Origin: Flavobacteriales bacterium
GTDB taxonomy: Bacteria > Bacteroidota > Bacteroidia > Flavobacteriales_E > Vicingaceae
Assembly: GCA_020635795.1 (NCBI GenBank)
Contig: JACJZD010000003.1
Span: forward strand, 62,001-126,000
Direction: 5' to 3'
DNA: 64,000 nt
The translations under genes and the position numbers were made by a program. How positions within the stretch are numbered: position 1 is the first letter of the stretch; the number at the start of each line of letters is the position of its first letter. This document shows, piece after piece, positions 33,965-40,522 of this stretch. Below the pieces are notes generated by a model that saw nothing but the letters and a program-made list of their open reading frames with translations, was not told the DNA's origin and made no database searches.

Positions 33965-35203
33965 ATGGAAAGTTTAAGCTTAATAGACTCGTTTCAGGAA
34001 TTTAAAGAATTCAAAGATATCGACAGAGCTACTCTTATGAGTATTTTAGAAAGTGTTTTCAGAAGCACAATAAAAAGAAGATTTGGAGACGATTCAAATT
34101 TCGACTTTATCGTTAACGTAGATAAAGGTGATTTAGAGATTTGGAGAAACCGTGAGATAGTTCCTGATGGTGAGGTAGAAGATGAAAACAAAGAGATTGC
34201 TTATTCTGACGCGATTAAAATTGAGCCCGATTTCGAAATAGGTGAAGAAGTTTCGGAAGAAGTAAAAATGGAAGATTTTGGTAGAAGAGCAGTATTATCA
34301 CTTCGTCAAAATTTAATGTCGAAAGTACTTGAACTTGAAAAAGATAACATCTACAAACAATATAAAGATAGAGTTGGTGAATTAATTACAGGTGAAGTTT
34401 ATCAAGTTTGGAAAAGAGAAATTCTTATTTTAGATGATCAGGATAATGAATTGATTTTACCTAAAAACGAACAAATTAATAGCGATAGATTTAAGAAGGG
34501 AGATACTGTAAGAGCTGTTGTTGTTCGTGTTGAAATGAAAAATAATAAACCATTGATTATCTTGTCTAGAACTTCACCATTGTTCTTAGAAAGATTGTTC
34601 GAATTAGAAGTTCCTGAAATATACGACGGTTTAATTACCATTAAAAACATTGTTAGAGAACCAGGAGAAAGAGCAAAAGTTGCGGTTGAATCTTATGATG
34701 ATAGAATAGATCCAGTTGGAGCTTGTGTTGGTATGAAAGGTGCTAGAATACACGGTATAGTTAGAGAATTACGTAATGAAAACATTGACGTAATTAACTA
34801 TACCAGCAATATTGAATTGTACATTCAAAGAGCATTGAGCCCAGCAAAAATTACAGCTATTAAATTAGATAGAGAGACTAACAGAGCTGAGGTTTTCTTA
34901 AAACCAGACCAAGTTTCTTTAGCAATTGGTAAAGGTGGTCACAATATTAAATTGGCTGGAAAACTAGTTGGTTTCGAAATTGATGTTTATAGAGATATGG
35001 AGGATGATGCAGATGATGTAGCATTAGATGAATTCTCTGACGAAATCGAACCATGGGTAATTGCAGAATTAAAATCAGTAGGATGTGATTCAGCAAAAAG
35101 TGTATTAGAACTTTCGGTAGAAGAATTGGTTAAAAGAACCGATTTAGAAATTGAAACAGTTGAAGATGTGATGAGCATCTTAAGAGCTGAGTTTGAACAG
35201 TAA
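33965..35203 (+). CDS. nusA: Transcription termination/antitermination factor NusA
   Basis: A 412-residue RNA-polymerase-binding factor that controls pausing, termination and antitermination. The N-terminal domain (1-125) is followed by an S1 RNA-binding domain (about 130-200, GELITGEVYQVWKREILIL) and two KH domains (about 205-345, with VGACVGMKGARIHGIVREL and SLAIGKGGHNIKLAGKLVG). The C-terminal ~60 residues are acidic (DVALDEFSDEIEP) with one helix-hairpin-helix-like unit, shorter than in enteric NusA. In E. coli NusA controls expression of its own operon; the leader hairpin at 33450-33475 is a candidate target. Confidence 0.96.
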   Translation: MESLSLIDSFQEFKEFKDIDRATLMSILESVFRSTIKRRFGDDSNFDFIVNVDKGDLEIWRNREIVPDGEVEDENKEIAYSDAIKIEPDFEIGEEVSEEVKMEDFGRRAVLSLRQNLMSKVLELEKDNIYKQYKDRVGELITGEVYQVWKREILILDDQDNELILPKNEQINSDRFKKGDTVRAVVVRVEMKNNKPLIILSRTSPLFLERLFELEVPEIYDGLITIKNIVREPGERAKVAVESYDDRIDPVGACVGMKGARIHGIVRELRNENIDVINYTSNIELYIQRALSPAKITAIKLDRETNRAEVFLKPDQVSLAIGKGGHNIKLAGKLVGFEIDVYRDMEDDADDVALDEFSDEIEPWVIAELKSVGCDSAKSVLELSVEELVKRTDLEIETVEDVMSILRAEFEQ

Positions 35204-35209
35204 TCACAA

Positions 35210-35262
35210 CTAAGCTAAGGAGGCATCCTCTTTAGCTTAGATATAAAAAGGAGAATTTCTCC
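35210..35262 (+). promoter_or_regulatory. Long hairpin between nusA and infB
   Basis: CTAAGCTAAGGAGG (35210-35223) pairs with CCTCTTTAGCTTAG (35227-35240), 14 pairs with one G-U, around a 3-base CAT loop. A smaller stem, GGAGA with TCTCC, follows at 35250-35262. There is no T-run, so it is not a classical terminator. It could be an RNA processing site, a pause or a stabiliser. The first arm hides an AGGAGG-like string. Confidence 0.7.
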
Positions 35263-35303
35263 AAACAAGGTAACTTGATATTTAAAATAAAGAGTAGTAA
35301 AAT

Positions 35304-37946
35304 ATGTCTGACGGAGCAACAGTAAAACGATTAAGTAAAGTAGCCAGAGAGTTTAACGTAGGTATAAACACATTGGTTGAATTTCTTGCATCAAAAGGTG
35401 TTCAGATTGAAAACAATCCAAACTCAAAAATTGATGGGGCTACCTATCAAGTTTTGGTAAGTGAGTTTCAATCTGAAAAAAGTGTAAAAGAAGAGTCTAA
35501 AAAAGTTTCTATTGGCACACAAAAAGAAACCATAGTTTTAGAGGGACACGATGTAAAGAAAGAAGAAAAAGTTGAAGAAAAACCAGTAGAACCTGTTGCA
35601 CCTCCTGCTCCAAAAGAGGATGAATTAAAGGTTGTTGGTAAAATTGATTTAGCTGCTCTTAACCTTAGAACTCGTCCTGATAAAAAGGCCAAAGCAAAAG
35701 ATGAGCCTATTGTAACTCCTGAGCCTGAAGTTCAGAAACCAGCTGTTGAACCAGTAAAAGAAGAACCAAAATCAACTCAAAGAGAGGAGATTGAAACTAA
35801 ATATGAGAAGTTATCTGCTCCTAAGGTTTTAGGTAAAATAGAATTGCCTGTTGAGAAAAAATTCGAGAAGAAAACTCCTGCTCAAAACAATCCTACCGAT
35901 AAAGCGGGCGATGATAATAAGAAGAAAAGAAAACGTATAACTCGTAAAGTTGATTTAGCAAATACACCTAAACCAACATTTAATAAGGGAGGGCATAATA
36001 AAGGTGCTGCAGGAGGAAAAGTTGAGCGTAAAGCTGAATTAACCGAACAACAAATACAAGATCAAATAAAAGAAACACTTGCTAAACTAACTGGCGGTGG
36101 TAGTAAAAGTAAATCTTCTAAACATAGAAGAGATAAACGTCAGGCTGTTAGTGAACAAAGCATGATAGATGCTGAAATCCAAGCAGAAGAAAAGAAAACA
36201 CTTAAAGTAACAGAGTTTGTTACAGCAAGTGAAATGGCAAAAATGATGGATGTTAGTGTTAACGACATTATTGGAGCTTGTATGAGTTTAGGAATGTTCG
36301 TATCTATCAATCAACGATTAGATGCTGAAACGTTATCAATAATAGCAGAAGAGTACGGTTTTAAAGTAGAATTTGTTTCTGCTACAGAAGAAAGCGAATC
36401 GTTATTAGATGTTGTTGATGATGAAAAAGATTTAGTAGAACGTTCGCCAATTGTTACCGTAATGGGTCACGTAGATCACGGTAAAACATCTTTACTGGAT
36501 TACATCCGTAAAGCAAATGTTATTGCTGGTGAGGCTGGAGGTATCACCCAACATATTGGTGCATATTCGGTAGAATTGAAAAACGGTAAAAAAGTTACTT
36601 TCTTGGATACACCAGGTCATGAGGCGTTTACCGCAATGCGTGCCAGAGGTGCTCAAGTAACCGATGTAGTAATTATTGTAATTGCTGCCGATGATGCTGT
36701 AATGCCTCAAACCAAAGAGGCAATTAATCACGCTCAAGCTGCTGGTGTTCCATTAATTTTTGCAATCAATAAAATTGATAAGCCAGGTGCAAATCCTGAT
36801 AAAGTTCGTGAAGAATTATCTCAAATGAATATTTTGGTTGAAGAATGGGGTGGTAAGTACCAGTCTCAAGAAATTTCTGCTAAACTAGGAAAAGGGGTAG
36901 AGGATTTGTTAGAAAAAGTTATTTTAGAAGCTGAAATGCTTGATTTAAAAGCTAATCCAAATAGAAATGCTGTTGGTACTGTAATTGAATCTGAATTAGA
37001 TAAAGGTAGAGGATATGTATCGACAGTTCTTGTTCAAACTGGAACAATGAAAATTGGCGATGCTATTTTAGCGGGTTGTTATAGCGGTAAGATTAAAGCC
37101 ATGTTTAACGAACGTGGACAAAATATTAAAGAGGCTGGTCCTGCCAGTCCTGCTTCTATTTTAGGTTTAAATGGTGCACCTAACGCTGGTGATAAATTCC
37201 ACGTTATGGATGACGAAAAAGAAGCTCGTGTTATTGCTGAAAGAAGGTTGCAATTACAAAGAGAACAAGGTGTTCGTACGCACAAACACATTACCCTTGA
37301 TGAGATTGGAAGAAGACTTGCAATTGGCGACTTTAAAGAGCTTAATGTAATTATTAAAGGTGACGTGGATGGTTCTATCGAAGCATTGTCTGATTCGTTA
37401 CAAAAATTATCAACCGACCAAGTACAAGTTAATGTAATTCTTAAATCTGTAGGACAAATTAGTGAGTCTGACGTAATGTTAGCGGCAGCTTCTGAAGCTA
37501 TTATTATTGGTTTCCAAGTTCGTCCATCTCAAAGTGCACGTAAACTAGCCGAAAGTGAGCAAATTGATATTAGATTGTATTCTATCATTTACGATGCAAT
37601 TAACGAGGTTAAAGACGCTATGGAAGGCATGTTGGCTTCTAAATTTGTAGAAAAAATTGTTGCAACCGTTGAAATTAGAGAAGTATTCAAAATTTCTAAA
37701 GTGGGAAGTATTGCTGGTTGTATGGTGTTGGATGGTAAAATTGAACGAAAAAATAAAATACGTTTAATTAGAGAAGGTATTGTTGTTTATTCTGGCGAAC
37801 TAGGCTCGTTAAAACGTTTTAAAGACGATGTTAAAGAAGTAGCTAAAGGTTACGAGTGTGGTTTAAATATTGCTAATTACAACGATATTAAAGAAAACGA
37901 TATTATTGAGGCTTACGAAATGGTTGAAGTAAAACAAAAACTGTAA
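35304..37946 (+). CDS. infB: Translation initiation factor IF-2
   Basis: An 880-residue GTPase that places initiator tRNA on the 30S subunit. Residues 1-60 form an IF2 N-terminal domain (LSKVAREFNVGINTLVEFL). About 60-280 are a charged low-complexity linker rich in Lys, Glu and Pro, a further IF2-N unit is at about 305-360, and the G domain has GHVDHGKTS (388-396), DTPGHEAF (435-442) and NKID (488-491). The tRNA-binding C-terminal domains follow. The length is normal for Bacteroidota. A strong terminator ends the operon. Confidence 0.97.
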   Translation: MSDGATVKRLSKVAREFNVGINTLVEFLASKGVQIENNPNSKIDGATYQVLVSEFQSEKSVKEESKKVSIGTQKETIVLEGHDVKKEEKVEEKPVEPVAPPAPKEDELKVVGKIDLAALNLRTRPDKKAKAKDEPIVTPEPEVQKPAVEPVKEEPKSTQREEIETKYEKLSAPKVLGKIELPVEKKFEKKTPAQNNPTDKAGDDNKKKRKRITRKVDLANTPKPTFNKGGHNKGAAGGKVERKAELTEQQIQDQIKETLAKLTGGGSKSKSSKHRRDKRQAVSEQSMIDAEIQAEEKKTLKVTEFVTASEMAKMMDVSVNDIIGACMSLGMFVSINQRLDAETLSIIAEEYGFKVEFVSATEESESLLDVVDDEKDLVERSPIVTVMGHVDHGKTSLLDYIRKANVIAGEAGGITQHIGAYSVELKNGKKVTFLDTPGHEAFTAMRARGAQVTDVVIIVIAADDAVMPQTKEAINHAQAAGVPLIFAINKIDKPGANPDKVREELSQMNILVEEWGGKYQSQEISAKLGKGVEDLLEKVILEAEMLDLKANPNRNAVGTVIESELDKGRGYVSTVLVQTGTMKIGDAILAGCYSGKIKAMFNERGQNIKEAGPASPASILGLNGAPNAGDKFHVMDDEKEARVIAERRLQLQREQGVRTHKHITLDEIGRRLAIGDFKELNVIIKGDVDGSIEALSDSLQKLSTDQVQVNVILKSVGQISESDVMLAAASEAIIIGFQVRPSQSARKLAESEQIDIRLYSIIYDAINEVKDAMEGMLASKFVEKIVATVEIREVFKISKVGSIAGCMVLDGKIERKNKIRLIREGIVVYSGELGSLKRFKDDVKEVAKGYECGLNIANYNDIKENDIIEAYEMVEVKQKL

Positions 37947-37970
37947 TAAGCTTTGCAGAACTAAAATAGT

Positions 37971-38005
37971 AAGAAGCCCCGCAATTTGCGGGGCTTCTTC
38001 TTTTT
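37971..38005 (+). terminator. Intrinsic terminator of the rimP-nusA-infB operon
   Basis: AAGAAGCCCCGCAA (37971-37984) is followed directly by its reverse complement (37985-37998), a perfect 28-base palindrome, then C and a run of five T. The very GC-rich core and T-run make a strong stop. As a palindrome it may also act on the minus-strand small gene at 38034. Confidence 0.9.
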
Positions 38006-38033
38006 ATAAAATTAACTAAAACTTGAATTTGGA

Positions 38034-38189
38034 TTATGCCCAATTGCAAGGACATTCTTTGCAGAATTTTCCTTTTTTCTTTTTAAATTTTTCGCAACAC
38101 TTTTTATCTTTCTTTTTCTTTTTAAGTTCAATAGCAACTTTCGAAAAAGGGTCAATTACAATAGGTGTATGGTTGCTAATAATTTTCAT
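38034..38189 (-). CDS. Small Lys- and Cys-rich protein
   Basis: A 51-residue frame on the minus strand, ATG at 38189 and TAA at 38036-38034. It starts MKIISNHTPIVIDPFSKVAI and then has a Lys-rich stretch with five Cys arranged as KKCCEKF...KFCKECPCNW. The first half reads as a normal folded protein start. The Cys pattern (CC-x(9)-C-x(2)-C-x-C) could bind a metal such as zinc, but that is inference. I recall small proteins of this kind in other Bacteroidota and know no function. It lies between the infB terminator and the truncated haemoglobin gene. The overlapping plus-strand frame is compositionally poor and rejected. Confidence 0.6.
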   Translation of the reverse strand: MKIISNHTPIVIDPFSKVAIELKKKKKDKKCCEKFKKKKGKFCKECPCNWA

Positions 38190-38251
38190 ACACCAAAAGT
38201 ACTATTTAGAATCATTCTAAACAATACCTTAAAAGTGGTATTTTGAGGTGG

Positions 38252-38313
38252 TGTCATTCAGAACAAAATTTTATTATTGCTTCAGCAATAGTTAAAATGA
38301 AGTGAAGAATCTT
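38252..38313. repeat. Interrupted copy of a GTCATTC...GAAGAATCT intergenic repeat
   Basis: GTCATTCAGAAC (38252-38263) and AATGAAGTGAAGAATCTT (38296-38313) look like the two ends of a repeat that in many Bacteroidota reads GTCATTCTGAAC then GAAGTGAAGAATCT. About 32 bases lie between them, containing a small hairpin (ATTGCT with AGCAAT). The other repeat-like copy is near 43155. Confidence 0.4.
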
Positions 38314-38399
38314 CATTGTTGAAATACATTCTTCGTTTTATTTTTCTAAATAATCGAAATTTATTGAAAAATAAGCACTCAGAATTACAAACTGAAAAA

Positions 38400-38768
38400 T
38401 CACATTTTCAGCTTAATTTGCATCATTTTGGCAATATTTTGAGCATTTTTAAGCATTTTGTTAGCTGTTTCGCCATAAAATTGCTCATTTACGGTTTCTG
38501 ACAACAACAATAACCAACGTTCAAAATGTTCTGATTTTAGATTCTCTTGTTTGTTTAAGTTTAGGTGAATGCCCATTACATCTTTTTTGTATCCGTTGGC
38601 ATTTAGCAACATGTTTTCCCAAAAATTGGTTAACGATGGAAGGTGCTTTTTTAAATCAAGTTTTGCCACATCAGTAAAAATGTAGCCCACAATCTCGTCT
38701 TTTAGCATTTTACTGTAAAAGGCTTCCATTAAACAAGCTAAATCTTCTTTGGTTTCAATATCTCTCAA
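38400..38768 (-). CDS. Group III truncated haemoglobin
   Basis: A 122-residue cytoplasmic haem protein of the 2-on-2 globin fold. The conserved parts are the B-C region MEAFYSKMLKDEIVGYIF, KHLPSLTNFWENML (helix E) and the MGIHLNL segment, where His68 is the likely proximal haem ligand, then HFERWLLLLSETVNEQF. Group III members such as Campylobacter Ctb bind oxygen or nitric oxide, with roles in redox or NO handling that remain debated. Its ATG overlaps the stop of the upstream DUF6265-like gene by 4 bases. Confidence 0.88.
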   Translation of the reverse strand: MRDIETKEDLACLMEAFYSKMLKDEIVGYIFTDVAKLDLKKHLPSLTNFWENMLLNANGYKKDVMGIHLNLNKQENLKSEHFERWLLLLSETVNEQFYGETANKMLKNAQNIAKMMQIKLKM

Positions 38769-39217
38769 TGTTCAAGGGCTTTCATGTAAAACGGAATTTT
38801 TTTGTCGCCACCTTCAATCCAAGCATTAATGTTTTTTCCTTCTTGGTTGTAGCATATTTTATTGGGGAAATCGTGTTGTGCATTTTCAAAAACCAATTGA
38901 GTTGGGTCAGTTGAGGTTAATTTGAACAATACCGCTTCACCATCGTTTTGGTTAACTACTGCAGGACAATAAAAGGTTTCGTTATCAATTATTTTTATTT
39001 CTATGGTTTCTAAGATGGTGGTGTCGCTATTTTCAACAAAAAAGCTTTTTCCAGATAATAATTGGTCGTTGGTTTTGTTCCAAGTTTCGTAAATAACTTG
39101 CCCGTTTTGTTCCATGCTTCTAGTACCTACTAACCATTCCAATTCGTTAATGGTTTTGGTTTTTGATGTACAAAAACAAAGAGTTAAAAGTAAAATGAAG
39201 CCAAAAGTTGTTTTCAT
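38765..39217 (-). CDS. DUF6265-like lipoprotein
   Basis: A 150-residue protein with a lipoprotein signal (LLTLCFC, Cys16 as the likely lipidated residue). The mature part begins INELEWLVGTRSMEQNGQVIYETWNK and includes FENAQHDFPNKICYNQEG and a final IPFYMKALEH. The GxW/E-x-W starting pattern and the late H-DFP motif are those of DUF6265, a lipocalin-like family of unknown function. It overlaps the truncated haemoglobin gene by 4 bases (ATGA), so the two are translated together. The upstream DUF1801 gene ends 11 bases before it. Confidence 0.7.
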   Translation of the reverse strand: MKTTFGFILLLTLCFCTSKTKTINELEWLVGTRSMEQNGQVIYETWNKTNDQLLSGKSFFVENSDTTILETIEIKIIDNETFYCPAVVNQNDGEAVLFKLTSTDPTQLVFENAQHDFPNKICYNQEGKNINAWIEGGDKKIPFYMKALEH

Positions 39218-39228
39218 GGTTGTTTTAT

Positions 39229-39654
39229 TTAATGCTGTTCGGTTCCAATATGCCCATTTTCATAAGCTTCTTTAATCAGTTCTTTCAGCACATTTTTATC
39301 AATATCGGCTAATTTGTTGATGTACAAACAACCTTTGCCTGTTTTGTATTTTCCTAATCGGCTTAAAATACTATCAGCTTTAGAAATATCGCAACCCATT
39401 AAATACAAAGAAACGTTTGCTTTACGTGGCGAAAAACCTACTTTAAACCAATCACCCTCACGACCACTAGCATATTTATAACGTACATCGCCAAAACCAA
39501 TAATACTGGTCCCCCACATTTTAGGTTCTTCGTTGGTAATGGTTGCCATCATTTCCAGTATTTCAAAAGCGTCTTTTCGTTTGCCTTCGTGTTCAACTAA
39601 ATTAATAAATGCTTCAACGCTTGCCTGGTTCTTTTTTGTTTTAAGTTCTGCCAT
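39229..39654 (-). CDS. DUF1801-domain protein, first paralogue
   Basis: A 141-residue cytoplasmic protein matching the DUF1801 (YdhG-like) family: PKMWGTSIIGFGDVRYKYAS, FSPRKANVSLYLMG and LGKYKTGKGCLYINKLAD in order. Its function is not known. I use the ATG at 39654 (MAELKTKKNQASVEAF), because this gives exactly the length and start of the paralogue at 39990-40415 and drops a poor 17-residue extension. The two proteins are alike along their full length and end in the same residues (NGHIGTEQH). Confidence 0.85.
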   Translation of the reverse strand: MAELKTKKNQASVEAFINLVEHEGKRKDAFEILEMMATITNEEPKMWGTSIIGFGDVRYKYASGREGDWFKVGFSPRKANVSLYLMGCDISKADSILSRLGKYKTGKGCLYINKLADIDKNVLKELIKEAYENGHIGTEQH

Positions 39655-39717
39655 ATTTATTATTTTGTTAAGTTTTGTATATATTATGTATGATTTTTCT
39701 AACATAAATCATTTTAA

Positions 39718-39990
39718 CTAATGAATAGTTATAAATAAGTCTAAAATAAATTTTAATTTTTTCTTGAAATGATAATCCTGATTAAATATTCTATTGTAAA
39801 GATAGTAACACATATTAATTCAATAAAATCAAGAGTTTCTTGGTTTTACTGAATTGTTTGGCAAGGTTTCGATAGAAAATGTCACTAAAGAAAGTAGTAT
39901 TAATGCCTGTATAAAATAATCAAATATTAATCCTGATTTCGAATCACGAGTTTCAACGAGTTTTTCTAATTTCTCTTTACTTTTTTTCAT
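39718..39990 (-). pseudogene. Decayed fragment of a voltage-gated-type ion channel (Ion_trans-like) gene
   Basis: Three reading-frame pieces in order. The first starts at ATG 39990 and encodes MKKSKEKLEKLVETRDSKSG, then a hydrophobic S1-like helix FDYFIQALILLSLVTFSIET, and stops at 39829. The second, in another frame (39830 to 39753), reads DFIELICVTIFTIEYLIRI, the typical S2 segment of bacterial Kv-like channels. The third, in yet another frame, reads KLKFILDLFITIH up to a stop at 39718, the start of S3. The pore and later helices are missing. This looks like a channel gene broken by at least two small frameshifts and a large deletion. Its ATG overlaps the stop of the upstream DUF1801 gene as TAATG. 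Confidence 0.65.
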
Positions 39991-40415
39991 TAATGTTGTT
40001 CTGTGCCAATGTGACCATTTTCAAAACCTTCTTTAATTAGCTCTTCTAAAACATCAGTGTCCACATCACTTAATTTGTTAATGTATAAACAACCTTTTCC
40101 TGTTTTATACTTACCCAATCTACTTAGTATGCTGTCGGCTTTGGAAATGTCGCAGCCCATTAAATACAATGATATATTTGCCTTACGTGGTGAAAATCCT
40201 ACTTTAAACCAATCACCCTCACGACCACTAGCATATTTATACCGAACATCGCCAAAACCAATAATACTGGTTCCCCACATTTTTGGTTTTTCTTTGGTAA
40301 TGGTTATCATCATTTCTAAAATTTCTAAAGCATCGTTACGCCTACCAACGTGTTCAACTTTATCAATAAAAGCGTTAACACTTTCGTTATTTTTTTGTGT
40401 TTTAATTTCTGCCAT
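39990..40415 (-). CDS. DUF1801-domain protein, second paralogue
   Basis: A 141-residue paralogue of the protein at 39229-39654, with the same DUF1801 motifs and long identical stretches (MWGTSIIGFGDVRYKYASGR; SKADSILSRLGKYKTGKG). The N-terminal third and the last helix before the tail differ most. A -7-like TATTTTTG (minus strand, 40437-40444) lies 21 bases upstream. Its stop codon overlaps the ATG of the ion-channel fragment, so originally the channel gene was probably translated together with it. Confidence 0.85.
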   Translation of the reverse strand: MAEIKTQKNNESVNAFIDKVEHVGRRNDALEILEMMITITKEKPKMWGTSIIGFGDVRYKYASGREGDWFKVGFSPRKANISLYLMGCDISKADSILSRLGKYKTGKGCLYINKLSDVDTDVLEELIKEGFENGHIGTEQH

Positions 40416-40461
40416 AAAAGTTAAAATGATTTAACTCAAAAATAAGAAAAATGAACAAACA

Positions 40462-40488
40462 AAAACGCTCCTTAAAAAGGAGCGTTTT
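40462..40488 (-). terminator. Hairpin terminator-like element next to the TonB receptor gene
   Basis: AAAACGCTCCTT (40462-40473) pairs with AAGGAGCGTTTT (40477-40488) around AAA. On the minus strand it is followed by T-rich sequence (GCGTTTTTGTTTG), so it can end the TonB-receptor transcript 35 bases after its stop. It also lies just upstream of the DUF1801 promoter region. Confidence 0.75.
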
Positions 40489-40522
40489 AAAGTTTAACCT
40501 ATCAAAATTAAACACACTAAAA

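Noticed and set aside
35210..35262. nusA-infB hairpin read as an intrinsic terminator
   Set aside because: No T-run follows the stem and infB needs transcription from upstream, so I list it as a regulatory or processing element.
36492..36737. 81-residue antisense frame in infB
   Set aside because: It overlaps the conserved G domain of infB and has no leader or domain of its own.
38023..38220. 65-residue plus-strand frame
   Set aside because: Its product is Phe/Leu-rich low complexity (reverse of Lys codons) and the minus-strand frame 38034-38189 makes a far better protein.
39655..39705. 17-residue N-terminal extension of the first DUF1801 gene
   Set aside because: The paralogue begins at the equivalent of 39654 with MAEIKT, and the extension is Ile/Tyr/Lys-rich AT-driven sequence.
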